Shown here one piece after another: positions 49,596-57,731 of a stretch of DNA of 64,000 nucleotides (its first letter is position 1; each line of letters opens with the position of its first letter). The DNA comes from Nocardia vulneris. Lineage in GTDB: Bacteria > Actinomycetota > Actinomycetes > Mycobacteriales > Mycobacteriaceae. Location of the stretch: positions 248,001 through 312,000 of the forward strand of contig NZ_BDCI01000017.1 in the NCBI RefSeq assembly GCF_001613425.1, written 5' to 3'. Made by a program: the position numbers and the translations under genes. The notes beneath the pieces were generated by a model. The model was not told the origin of the DNA. It saw nothing but the letters and a program-made list of their open reading frames with translations, and did no database searches.

Positions 49596-51188
49596 ATGGA
49601 ACGAGTGCACCTGCCGTTTTCCCGAGGCGCCCGCACGTTGCCGACCCAGCTCCGGCAGGTCGCGGTGCTGCAGCGGGCCGGGGTGATCGACCTGCGCCGC
49701 CCCGATCAGATAGTCCGGACGAGCCGGTCGGTGCGGACGCTGGGGCCGATCGCGGGGACGGTGGAGATCGCGGCGCTGCGCTACCCGGACCGGATCGCAC
49801 TCATCGATGAATCGGGTCTGCTGACCTATCGCGAACTCGCCTACAGCACCAACGCGCTGGCCCAGGCCTGGCTGACCCAGGGCGTGTCCGCGCGCACGCC
49901 GATCGGCGTGCTGTGCCGCGATCACCGGGGCATGGTGCAGGCGTTGATCGCCGGGGCGAAGATCGGTGCCCGGGTCGTGCTGCTGAACACCGGCTTCGGC
50001 GCGACCCAGCTCGCGGACGTGGTCGCCAGGGAGGGCGTCGGGGCCATCCTCGCCGACGATGAATTCGCCTCGGCCACAGCGGCTCTCGGCCCTGAGGTGC
50101 GGCGTCTCGACTTACGTGCCGCGAAGAACAGCGTCGTCACCCGGCCGCCTGCTCCGGCCACGCAGGGCGGCTTCGTGATCCTTACCGGCGGCACCACGGG
50201 TACCCCCAAAGGTGTGCCGCGCAAGGTCGAAACCCCCTTGGCCGCAGCGCAATTCCTGGATCGGGTGCCATATCGCAGCGGGGGTGTCACCCTGCTGTGC
50301 GCTCCCCTGTTCCACGGGACGGCGTTGACGCAGTTCATCATGTCGCTCTCGCTGGGCTGCACGGTGGTGTTGCACGGCCGGTTCGACGCCCGTCGCGCTT
50401 TGGCGCAGATCCAGGAATACCGCTGTACCGCAGTCGTTCTGGTGCCGACGATGTTGCGCCGGATACTCGATCTCGGTGCCGAGGAGATCCGCGGCTACGA
50501 CACGAGCAGCCTGCGCATCGTCTTCTCCGCCGGCGCCGCGCTGCCTTCGGCGCTCGGGTCCCGGGCCATCGAGCTGTTCGGTCCGGTGATCTACAACTTC
50601 TACGGCTGCACCGAGACCGGAACCGCGACCATCGCGACCCCGCAGGACTGGATCGCGGCGCCGGGCACCGTCGGCAAACCGCCGGTCGGCATCGTCGTGC
50701 GGTTGTACGACAACGGCCGGCCGGTGACCGAACCGGGCGCCAAAGGCACTGTGTACGTCGGCAATTCGATCGCCTTCACCGGTTACTCCGGAGGCGGCGG
50801 CAAGAACATCATCGACGGCTTGATGAGCACCGGCGACGTCGGGCATTTCGACGCGGACGGCCGGCTGTTCATCGACGGCCGCGACGACGACATGATCGTC
50901 TCCGGCGGCGAGAACGTCTTCCCCGGTGAGGTCGAGGATCTGCTCTACCGGCACCCGAAGATCACCGAAGCGGCCGTGATCGGCGTGCCGGACGAGGAAT
51001 TCGGCCAGCGCCTGGCCGCCTTCCTGATCGCGCACGGCGATCTCAGCGGCGACGAGGTCCGTGCCTATGTCCGGGACCACCTCGCCCGCTTCAAGGTCCC
51101 CCGCGACGTCCGATTCGTCGAGGATCTGCCCCGCACGCCCACCGGCAAGATCAACCGCAGCGCCCTCGCCGCCCTGGCCTTGACCTGA
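49596..51188 (+). CDS. Acyl-CoA synthetase, FadD2/FadD12-like
   Basis: 530 residues. ANL fold: YPDRIALIDESGLLTYRELA, FVILTGGTTGTPKGVPRKVE (ATP loop), FYGCTETGTATIATP, LMSTGDVGHFDADGRLFIDG and LPRTPTGKINRSAL with the catalytic Lys. The N-terminus lacks a carrier domain, so it is a free CoA ligase, similar to mycobacterial FadD2/FadD12. It would activate fatty or aromatic acids. The ribosome site is weak; a repeat-rich GTCAAT-like sequence (TTGAGTCAATTGTCAATAG) lies just upstream and may be an operator. Alone in its transcription unit. Confidence 0.92.
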   Translation: MERVHLPFSRGARTLPTQLRQVAVLQRAGVIDLRRPDQIVRTSRSVRTLGPIAGTVEIAALRYPDRIALIDESGLLTYRELAYSTNALAQAWLTQGVSARTPIGVLCRDHRGMVQALIAGAKIGARVVLLNTGFGATQLADVVAREGVGAILADDEFASATAALGPEVRRLDLRAAKNSVVTRPPAPATQGGFVILTGGTTGTPKGVPRKVETPLAAAQFLDRVPYRSGGVTLLCAPLFHGTALTQFIMSLSLGCTVVLHGRFDARRALAQIQEYRCTAVVLVPTMLRRILDLGAEEIRGYDTSSLRIVFSAGAALPSALGSRAIELFGPVIYNFYGCTETGTATIATPQDWIAAPGTVGKPPVGIVVRLYDNGRPVTEPGAKGTVYVGNSIAFTGYSGGGGKNIIDGLMSTGDVGHFDADGRLFIDGRDDDMIVSGGENVFPGEVEDLLYRHPKITEAAVIGVPDEEFGQRLAAFLIAHGDLSGDEVRAYVRDHLARFKVPRDVRFVEDLPRTPTGKINRSALAALALT

Positions 51189-51344
51189 GCACTCATCGGA
51201 CGCGCTCCGACCGGGCGAGATCTCGGCCGTGTCACACTTTCCTGCGCTCATTCGTCAATGCGGTGCCGGGCAACGAACAGCCCGTTTCCCCGGCGCGGAC
51301 CGCTACCGCGCCACCGAACGCATTCCGGAAAGTCAGGACCCAAC

Positions 51345-52655
51345 ATGACATTCGCCGATCTTCGCAACGCCGTGCAGGGCCGGGTACTGGTTCCCGGTGA
51401 CGCGGACTTCGCCGCTACCGCACAACCCTGGAATCTCACCGTCACCCAACCGGTAGCAGCGGTGGTCGAGGCCGCCGACGCGGCCGATATCGCAGCAGTG
51501 GTGCGCCACGCCCGCACCGCGAACATCCCCGTCCTCACCCAGCCCACCGGCCACAGCGCGACCGGCGGCGCCGAGGACGCAATCCTGATCCGTACCGGCC
51601 GCCTCGACAGCGTGGTGATCGACGCCACGCAGCGCATCGCGCGCGTCGGCGCGGGCGCGAAGTGGGGCCAAGTACAGGTCGCGGCCGGCGCACACGGACT
51701 CACCGGACTCGCAGGCAGCAACCCAGTCGTCGGGGTCACCGGTTACACACTCGGCGGCGGGCTCAGCTGGTTCAGCCGCAAACACGGCTGGGCCTCGGAT
51801 GCGGTACGCGCCTTCGAGATCGTCACCGCCGAGGGCACCCGCGCCCGGATCACCGCCGACACCGATCCCGCACTGTTCTGGGCACTGCGCGGCGGCGGCG
51901 GCGATTTCGCCGTCGTGACCGGACTCGAATTCGACCTGTTCCCCGCACCCGGCCTCTACGGCGGCCGGACAATGTGGCCGGACACCCACACCGCCGAAGT
52001 CTTCGAGGCGTTCCAGACACTCACCGCCGGTGCGCCCGACGAACTCTCGGTGTGGTTCCACCGCTTCCAGTTCCCCGACGCACCACCCATGGTCGCGCTC
52101 GATGCCGCCTACCTCGGCGACCCCGAGGTCGGTCGCGCCCTGCTCGCCCCGCTGGACGCGATCGGCGGCGCCGTGGCAGACAAGCGCGGCCCGCTCCCGG
52201 TGGCGCGACTGGGCGAGATCACCACCGAGCCCACCGATCCCAGCCCGTCACTGTCACACGGTGAACTGCTCACCGATCTGGGCGACGCCGTGGTCAAGAC
52301 CCTGCTCGACCAGCCCGTCGCACCACTGGTGAACATCCAGGTCCGCCACCTCGGCGGCGCGCTCGCCACCACCCGCCCCGGGAACGGTGCGCGCGGGCCG
52401 GTAGCCGAACCGTATCTGCTGTATCTGCTCGGGCTCGGCCTGCCACACCTCGCGGATGCCGTGCGCGCCAAACGATCCGAAATCGTGGCAGCGATCGGCG
52501 GGCACCTCGGCGGACGCAAGCCCTACACCTTCCTCGGCTCCGACGAGTCCGCCGCCGCGGCCTTCGACGAATCCACGTTGGCCCGATTGCGCGAGATCAA
52601 GCAGACGCGCGATCCGCACTCGGTGATCCGCGCGAACTACCCGGTACTCGGTTAG
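51345..52655 (+). CDS. FAD-binding oxidoreductase of the berberine-bridge/VAO type
   Basis: 436 residues. PCMH-type FAD domain at ~30-200: VVRHARTANIPVLTQPTGHSATGG (His for covalent FAD attachment), ILIRTGRLDSVVIDATQRIARVGAGAKWGQV, GVTGYTLGGGLSWFSRKHG; substrate domain after. The C-terminus has VIRANYPV, the usual BBE tail (HSVIRANYPV). No second FAD-linking Cys is apparent. It oxidises an alcohol, amine or sugar using O2. AGGA lies 9 nt before the ATG. Confidence 0.9.
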   Translation: MTFADLRNAVQGRVLVPGDADFAATAQPWNLTVTQPVAAVVEAADAADIAAVVRHARTANIPVLTQPTGHSATGGAEDAILIRTGRLDSVVIDATQRIARVGAGAKWGQVQVAAGAHGLTGLAGSNPVVGVTGYTLGGGLSWFSRKHGWASDAVRAFEIVTAEGTRARITADTDPALFWALRGGGGDFAVVTGLEFDLFPAPGLYGGRTMWPDTHTAEVFEAFQTLTAGAPDELSVWFHRFQFPDAPPMVALDAAYLGDPEVGRALLAPLDAIGGAVADKRGPLPVARLGEITTEPTDPSPSLSHGELLTDLGDAVVKTLLDQPVAPLVNIQVRHLGGALATTRPGNGARGPVAEPYLLYLLGLGLPHLADAVRAKRSEIVAAIGGHLGGRKPYTFLGSDESAAAAFDESTLARLREIKQTRDPHSVIRANYPVLG

Positions 52656-52686
52656 GTTCCGTCTCGAAGTCCCATCCGCGCCTGCC

Positions 52687-52805
52687 CAGTTCGGTATACC
52701 TGCCGCAGGAGTTACCGGGATAGTGCTGAGCACGTCGTGTGCCGTACCCGGCTTTAGGCGCACGTCAGGTGCGCGGAGTGGGTTTCCGGCGTGGTCATCT
52801 GGCTG
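52687..52805. repeat. Left arm of a ~120-bp imperfect inverted repeat
   Basis: The sequence from here matches the reverse complement of 53049-53168 over 119 positions at about 80% identity (roughly 20 substitutions and one indel, by hand). Shared segments include CCCGGCTTTAGG and CACGTCAGGTGCG and TTCCGGCGTGGTC. The arms are 243 nt apart and enclose a stem-loop. No coding sense was found. It resembles a miniature element with long inverted termini. Confidence 0.75.
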
Positions 52806-52906
52806 CGGTTGCGTCTCGAGCGGCTTGGGAAAAAGAGGACGGTTCGGGGAGCGGACCGGTTGGTCTGGACCAAGCGACAGATAGGTTGAGGGTCACAGAG
52901 GCTTCG

Positions 52907-52942
52907 TACGGTTCACAGGGTCTATAGCTGCTGTGAACCGTA
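52907..52942. repeat. Stem-loop in the centre of the inverted-repeat element
   Basis: TACGGTTCACAG (52907-52918) and its exact complement CTGTGAACCGTA (52931-52942) flank a 12-nt loop. The surrounding bases (GGGTCACAGAGGCTTCG left, GAAGGTCTGTGGCCCC right) continue the pairing imperfectly for another ~15 positions, so the whole element is symmetrical about this point. Confidence 0.7.
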
Positions 52943-53048
52943 TAGAAGGTCTGTGGCCCCACGACTCGCCCAGCAAACACGCCGAGCCACAACCCGACCC
53001 ACTCGAAACCGCTGATACTTCGTCAAGGAACTCTCGAAAACAGCACCA

Positions 53049-53168
53049 CAGCCAGACGACCACGCCGGAACCCCACCTCCACGCACCTGACGTGCACCTA
53101 AAGCCGGGAACCCCACCTGACGCGCCCAGCATTATCCCTGCAACTCCCGCGGCAGGCACACCAATCTG
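53049..53168. repeat. Right arm of the ~120-bp imperfect inverted repeat
   Basis: Inverted partner of 52687-52805. It contains the complement of CCCGGCTTTAGG and of the CACGTCAGGTGCG block. The match fades outside 53168 on one side and 53049 on the other, so these appear to be real element limits. No direct target-site repeat is obvious at the outer ends. Confidence 0.75.
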
Positions 53169-53260
53169 AGCAGGTCACACTTCGGCAGCCAGCCAACAAG
53201 CCCAAACGCAAGCAAACCAAGCGACAGTTAGCCCCGTGTCGACACGCGAAAGCCACACAC

Positions 53261-53332
53261 CTGCACCACTTCTCGGGATTCACACCCCTTCTGGCCGCCC
53301 AGAAAAGGTGTAAATCCCGAGAAGCGGTGCAG
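53261..53332. repeat. 72-nt near-perfect palindrome
   Basis: Two 34-nt arms around a CCGC centre: left CTGCACCaCTTCTCGGG with ATTcACACC and the inner TTCTGG; right CCAGAA, GGTGTaAAT, CCCGAGAAGcGGTGCAG. Only about two base pairs plus a short inner bubble mismatch. It lies 18 nt before an IS5-type transposase remnant, so it may be two terminal inverted repeats placed end to end, though a transcription terminator-like hairpin is an alternative. Confidence 0.7.
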
Positions 53333-53349
53333 ATGCCAAGAAGCGGGCG

Positions 53350-53560
53350 GAGCCGGTGCCCTGTTGGAAGAAGGCGGGACGCCCGCCGAAGTGGACGGAA
53401 AACATCAGCTCATCGATGGGATCCGGTGCCGCACGCGAGTGGGGTCACCGTGGCGCGAAGCGTCGGTCGCGTACGGGCCACCCGCTTCGGCAAACTCGCC
53501 GTCCGATACCAAGCCACGATCGATATCGCCGTCATCAACCAATGGATTCGGCACCGGTGA
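53350..53560 (+). pseudogene. Decayed IS5-family transposase remnant
   Basis: Three frames carry pieces of one IS5/IS4-type (DUF4096-like) transposase: KAGRPPKWTE in one frame, then KHQLIDGIRCRTRVGSPWRE in another (the family N-terminal pattern), and near the end RFGKLAVRYQATIDIAVINQ before a stop in a third (the C-terminal pattern). The DDE core between them is missing. So the element is deleted and frameshifted, and inactive. I located no matching far terminal repeat. Confidence 0.6.
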
Positions 53561-53868
53561 GGAGGGCCGCAGGCCCGCCTAACCACCTCGATACAGAACC
53601 TAGGCCACTGCCCAGCCCGCACCACGCGACGGGGCATTAAGTTATCGATGCTTCCTCTGCTACTACTGCATCGCCACCACCCTGCCCATGGTCGGCATTC
53701 GGCAAGTGTTCAACTCTCGCATCGATTTTATCCAATGTCCCGGAAGCCTACCCAGTATCGGTCGAGCCTTGCTAAGTTAATGACTATTCTTCCACTCGAT
53801 GCGCGGCTCGGCGCGACGCGACCGGCCCTGCGCGGCAGGGTGGCGTCAGCTCAGTGAGGAGTATCGCC
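53561..53868. other. Upstream region of lcp, no gene seen
   Basis: About 300 nt between the transposase remnant and lcp. AT content rises near 53700-53800 (for example CGATTTTATCC and TTGCTAAGTTAATGACTATTC), which suits the lcp promoter, but no confident -35/-10 pair can be picked. A weak + frame at 53648-53857 has no protein character. Confidence 0.45.
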
Positions 53869-55110
53869 ATGAGTCGAATCAGTAGGCGAAACGCGTTGAA
53901 GGTCGGTGCGACGCTGGGCGCGGCCGGCGCGATCGCGCGGGTGGCACCGGCGCGGGCACAACCGTGGAGCTGGTCACCGGACGGCTCGGTGGCGGGCAGC
54001 GGGGCCGGCGCGGACCCCCTGACCGTGTGGGATCCCGAGGCCGATCCGGTGGTCGCGGCACTGCTGGAACGCAACGAGGTGGGCCGGGTGAACGAGCTGT
54101 TGCGGACGTGGACTCGCAACGGCCAGCCGCTGCCCGCCGGATTGCCCACGGAGCTACGCGATTTCATGGAGTACGCCCGCCGGCTCCCGCAGTGGACCGA
54201 TCCGGGCAAGCTCGGCACCGCGGTCGAGTTCAACAAGAAGCGGGGGCTGTATCTCGGTGTGCTGTATGGCTTGGCCAGCGGCATGATGAGCACCGTCATT
54301 CCCAAAGAGGCGCGGGCGGTCTACTACTCCAAGGGGGGTCACGATCTGAAGGACCGGATCTCCAAGACCGCGAAGCTCGGCTACGACATCGGCACCGCGA
54401 ATGCCTATGCGCCCGACGGCGAAATGATCGTGACGTGTGTCAAGACCCGGCTGGTGCACGCCGCCGTGCGGCACCTGCTGCCGCAGTCCCCGCACTGGGT
54501 GCATGCGGCCGAGGAAGACATTCCGATCAGCCAGAACGACCTGATGGTGACCTGGCACAGCCTGCCGACCACCGTCATGAAACACCTGCGGGCATGGCAG
54601 GTGCCCATACCGGCGCACGAATCGGACGCCTTCCTGCATTCGTGGCAGGTCTGTGCGCATATGCTCGGCGTCCGCGACGAGTACATACCCAACTCGTGGG
54701 CGGAGTCGAATTCCCAAGCGGCACAGGTACTCGACCCGATTATCGCGGCGACTCCCGAAGGCGCGGCGCTGGCCGACCGGCTGTTGCGACTGGGCGTGAA
54801 CCTCGATCTCGCGATCCTCAGCAAGCCCGTGCTCGGCGCGTTCACCCGATTCCTGCTCGGCGACAAGATCGCCGACGGTTTGGCCATCCCCCGGGAACCG
54901 GTCTGGGATCCGCTGCTCCGGGTGAGCTGGGGACCGTTCATCGCGGTGCGCGAAGGGTTGCTTCCGGTGGTGCCGCTCGCGCCGGACGCCTACTGGCTCT
55001 TCGACGAATTCCTGCGCCAGGCGGCCCTGATCTACCTGGCCGAACTCCGGCTGCCGATCAGCATCGAAATACCGCAGATGAATCGGGACATGAATCAACC
55101 GCCACGCTGA
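53869..55110 (+). CDS. lcp: Latex-clearing protein (rubber oxygenase)
   Basis: 413 residues; the ATG at MSRISRRNALKVG has GAGGAG 7 nt upstream, better than a GTG five codons earlier. SRRNALKVG starts a Tat signal ending near APARA. The mature part has the Lcp pattern: VWDPEADPVVAALLER, FNKKRGLYLGVLYGLASG, YYSKGGHDLKDRI, KTRLVHAAVRHLLPQSPHW (the Lys-Thr-Arg and the His believed to ligate haem b), TWHSLPT and LGVRDEYIPNSW. Lcp cleaves cis-1,4-polyisoprene outside the cell to oligo-isoprenoid aldehydes and ketones. Followed by two small exported/membrane protein genes, and preceded by a mobile-element graveyard. Confidence 0.9.
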   Translation: MSRISRRNALKVGATLGAAGAIARVAPARAQPWSWSPDGSVAGSGAGADPLTVWDPEADPVVAALLERNEVGRVNELLRTWTRNGQPLPAGLPTELRDFMEYARRLPQWTDPGKLGTAVEFNKKRGLYLGVLYGLASGMMSTVIPKEARAVYYSKGGHDLKDRISKTAKLGYDIGTANAYAPDGEMIVTCVKTRLVHAAVRHLLPQSPHWVHAAEEDIPISQNDLMVTWHSLPTTVMKHLRAWQVPIPAHESDAFLHSWQVCAHMLGVRDEYIPNSWAESNSQAAQVLDPIIAATPEGAALADRLLRLGVNLDLAILSKPVLGAFTRFLLGDKIADGLAIPREPVWDPLLRVSWGPFIAVREGLLPVVPLAPDAYWLFDEFLRQAALIYLAELRLPISIEIPQMNRDMNQPPR

Positions 55111-55214
55111 ATTTGCGGCTGATTCGCTCGAATAAACGGCGGGCCGATTCCCGTATCGCGATAATCCAGTTCAACACCTGCGGCGTACCGCGCCGTCCGC
55201 ACAAGGAGAAGGTA

Positions 55215-55436
55215 ATGAGCTGGAGTAAGAACAACCGGCAGCTGCATCGTTGGATGTCGATGACTTTCACGGCGACCGTCGTCATAGCATTCGTCGCGGC
55301 CGCCCTCGGCTTGACCGAATCCGCGGAATGGATTTTCTACCTCCCGCTTCCGCCGCTTTTCCTGCTTTTGGGCACCGGCTGGTACATGTTCGTCCAGCCG
55401 TACCGGGCCAAGCGCCGTCTGGCCCGACAGCGCTGA
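55215..55436 (+). CDS. 73-residue membrane protein
   Basis: ATG with AAGGAGAAGG 5 nt upstream, a strong ribosome site. MSWSKNNRQLHRWMSMTFTA leads into helix 1 (VVIAFVAAALGL); a second helix FYLPLPPLFLLLGTGWYMFV follows, and the C-terminus is basic (YRAKRRLARQR). This short two-helix layout with a WxxLHRW-like start is common downstream of actinobacterial oxidoreductase genes. Function unknown; 104 nt after lcp, so possibly cotranscribed. Confidence 0.7.
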   Translation: MSWSKNNRQLHRWMSMTFTATVVIAFVAAALGLTESAEWIFYLPLPPLFLLLGTGWYMFVQPYRAKRRLARQR

Positions 55437-55547
55437 GTGCCCGAACGCATACAACGGAGTGCAGGTGGTAGTTCCTCCGCAAAGGGCGCGGCAGTCGCCA
55501 TCGGCCTCGGGTCGCGCCATCGGCGTCACCGACTGAGGAGGATCACC

Positions 55548-55856
55548 ATGCTCTACGCACCCCGCCGTCCCGGCTCCGTCCTGCGCAAACTCACCATCGG
55601 TGCGGCCATGGCCGTCGCGCTGATCGGTGGCGGCGGCGCGGTGGCCGGCGCGGAACCCGCCGTCACCGAGCAGGAAGCGCTGGACGCGGCTCGCAACGCG
55701 CTGATGGGCGCGACCGTGCAGTCCATCGAATTCGACACCTCGGACGGCACGCCCAAGTGGGAGATCGACGTCAAGACCCGGGACGGCGGCGGCTACGAGG
55801 TGGCGGTCGACGCCCGCACCGGCACGATCGTTTCCATCGACGAGGACAACGACTGA
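55548..55856 (+). CDS. Exported PepSY-domain protein
   Basis: 102 residues from an ATG with GAGGAGG upstream. A signal peptide (KLTIGAAMAVALIGGGGAVAGA) is followed by a single PepSY unit: VTEQEALDAARNAL, GATVQSIEFDTSDGTPKWEIDVKT, YEVAVDARTGTIVSIDEDND. PepSY domains bind or inhibit peptidases or act as small exported regulators. Alone here, with no sensor or peptidase attached. Confidence 0.82.
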   Translation: MLYAPRRPGSVLRKLTIGAAMAVALIGGGGAVAGAEPAVTEQEALDAARNALMGATVQSIEFDTSDGTPKWEIDVKTRDGGGYEVAVDARTGTIVSIDEDND

Positions 55857-55966
55857 CCGCTCCCGCTGGAGCAGCCGAACGACGCCGGGTTACTTTGTAG
55901 CGATCACCCCGCACGGGGTGTCGGACAAGCGAGGTAGCCCGGCGACACGGGCGGCAGGAGGCCGGG

Positions 55967-56704
55967 GTGCGACGGTGGCAGGGCACCGCGCTGCTCCGAC
56001 CCGGCACCCTCGCCTTCGCCGGTGCCATCGGGACCACCGCCGCGCACGCGCACCACGCGGTGCAGCTGATGACCGCCCCGACCGAGTTGCTCGTCGTGGA
56101 CGGAAACGGCAAGCAGCACAGCGGAACTCATTTCATCATCCCGGCCGATGCGGTACACCGCATCGAAACGGGCGCGGCCATCGGCACCGCCGTGTTCCTG
56201 GACCCCGACAGCGAGCCCGGCCGCGCGGCGCACCAGCGAGCCCGCATCGACGGCTGGAACGCGGGTTTCGGCTTCCCCGCCCACACCGTAGGCGAACACG
56301 GGCTCGACACCTTCGTCACCGCCGTGACGACCGCACTGCTGCCCGCCGAGCACCGGACCGACCGCCACCCCGCCGTCGAGGCGGCGATGGCACTGCTGCC
56401 CGACCTGGTCGCCGCCGGCACGGTCAGCACCCGCGACCTCGCCGGACACATCGGTCTCTCCGCGACCCGATTGACCCACCTGTTCACCGAGCAGGTCGGA
56501 ATTCCGTTGCGCCGCTTCATTCTCTGGCTCCGGCTCGGCCGCGCCATCGCCACGGCCGCGGCGGGCGCGGACCTCACCACCGCCGCGCATGCCGCCGGGT
56601 TCGCCGACAGCGCCCATCTCACGCGCACCTGCCGCGAGATCTTCGGCCTGCCGCCGTCGGCGCTGAGCCGGAACCTGCGCTGGGACATCGCGTATACGCC
56701 GTAG
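55967..56704 (+). CDS. AraC-family transcriptional regulator
   Basis: 245 residues from a GTG with AGGAGG 6-7 nt upstream. The N-terminal ~150 residues form a cupin-like sensing part (HAHHAVQLMTAPTELLVVDG, HFIIPADAVHRIETGA). The C-terminal double helix-turn-helix has DLAGHIGLSATRLTHLF and AAHAAGFADSAHLTRTCREI. It lies 49 nt before the sterol-desaturase-family gene, which it may control. Confidence 0.87.
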   Translation: MRRWQGTALLRPGTLAFAGAIGTTAAHAHHAVQLMTAPTELLVVDGNGKQHSGTHFIIPADAVHRIETGAAIGTAVFLDPDSEPGRAAHQRARIDGWNAGFGFPAHTVGEHGLDTFVTAVTTALLPAEHRTDRHPAVEAAMALLPDLVAAGTVSTRDLAGHIGLSATRLTHLFTEQVGIPLRRFILWLRLGRAIATAAAGADLTTAAHAAGFADSAHLTRTCREIFGLPPSALSRNLRWDIAYTP

Positions 56705-56752
56705 CCGAAACGTTCAAGCCGGCACCGGCCGGCCGCCGCCACGATCGTCACC

Positions 56753-57685
56753 ATGACCAGCACGACCCGCACGCCCACCGCGTGGCAACAGCTCACTCGA
56801 TACGCCTACGTCCCCTTCATGTTGCTCGGCCTCAACGGGGTCGGCATTGCGCTCGCTGCCGCGCACACTCCCGAATACTGGCTGCTGTCGGTACTCGCGG
56901 TGGCCGTCGCCGCCTCGTTCCTGGTGGAACGGATCATCCCGTACGAGCCTGAGTGGAACGGTGAACAGAGGGACAGTCGTCGTGACCGCATCCACACCGT
57001 GGTCAACGAAAGCCTGCTCCTCGTCAGTGTCGCCGCGATTCCCGCGCTTGCGGCGATCGTGCCCGCGCCCGACCTCTGGCCGAGCGGTCTGCCGTTCGTG
57101 CTGCAGGTGCTCCTCGCGGTGCTGATCGCCGATTTCGGCATCACGCTGGTGCACCTGGCCAGCCACAAGATCGGCCTGCTCTGGCGGTTCCACGCCGTCC
57201 ATCACAGCGTCACCCGCTTCTACGGGTTGAACGGTCTGATGAAGCATCCGCTGCATCAGACCGTCGAAATGGCCGCCGGCGTCGCGCCTTTGCTCCTCGT
57301 CGGATTGCCGGTCCAGGTCGCCGCCGCGCTCGCCCTCGCCGTCGCAATCCAGTTGCTACTGCAACACTCCAATGCGGACTATCGAGTCGGACCATTCAAA
57401 TATGTGCTGGCGCTCAACGAAGGTCATCGCTTCCACCATCTGAAATGGGCAGGTATCGGTGACGTCAACTTCGGCCTGTTCACCCTGCTGTGGGACCACC
57501 TGTTCCGCACGTTCTCCTACGACCCGGACCGCCGCTTCACCAGCACCCACCTCGGCATGGCCGCCAAACCCGACTACCCGATCGACTACCTCGCCCAACT
57601 CACCTACCCCTTCACCCCCGCGGGCGGCTGCGCGACCTCGGCAACCCGCGCAATCGCCGGACGGGGGCAACGGCGGTCGGGATAA
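56753..57685 (+). CDS. Sterol desaturase/fatty-acid hydroxylase-family membrane protein
   Basis: 310 residues with about six hydrophobic segments and the di-iron His clusters: HLASHK near 126-131, HAVHHS near 142-147, LQHSNADY and HRFHHLKWAG near 228-233. The C-terminus is short and basic, GRGQRRSG. Family members hydroxylate or desaturate sterols, carotenoids or fatty acids. The substrate is unknown; regulator next to it is of AraC type. Confidence 0.88.
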   Translation: MTSTTRTPTAWQQLTRYAYVPFMLLGLNGVGIALAAAHTPEYWLLSVLAVAVAASFLVERIIPYEPEWNGEQRDSRRDRIHTVVNESLLLVSVAAIPALAAIVPAPDLWPSGLPFVLQVLLAVLIADFGITLVHLASHKIGLLWRFHAVHHSVTRFYGLNGLMKHPLHQTVEMAAGVAPLLLVGLPVQVAAALALAVAIQLLLQHSNADYRVGPFKYVLALNEGHRFHHLKWAGIGDVNFGLFTLLWDHLFRTFSYDPDRRFTSTHLGMAAKPDYPIDYLAQLTYPFTPAGGCATSATRAIAGRGQRRSG

Positions 57686-57731
57686 TCGGGGGAATGCCTG
57701 GTGCGGGCATGCTGGTCGAGAGGGGACGCCG

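Noticed and set aside
52739..53169. Short frames in the inverted-repeat element
   Set aside because: They appear symmetrically on both strands because the DNA is palindromic, and have no ribosome sites or similarity to known proteins.
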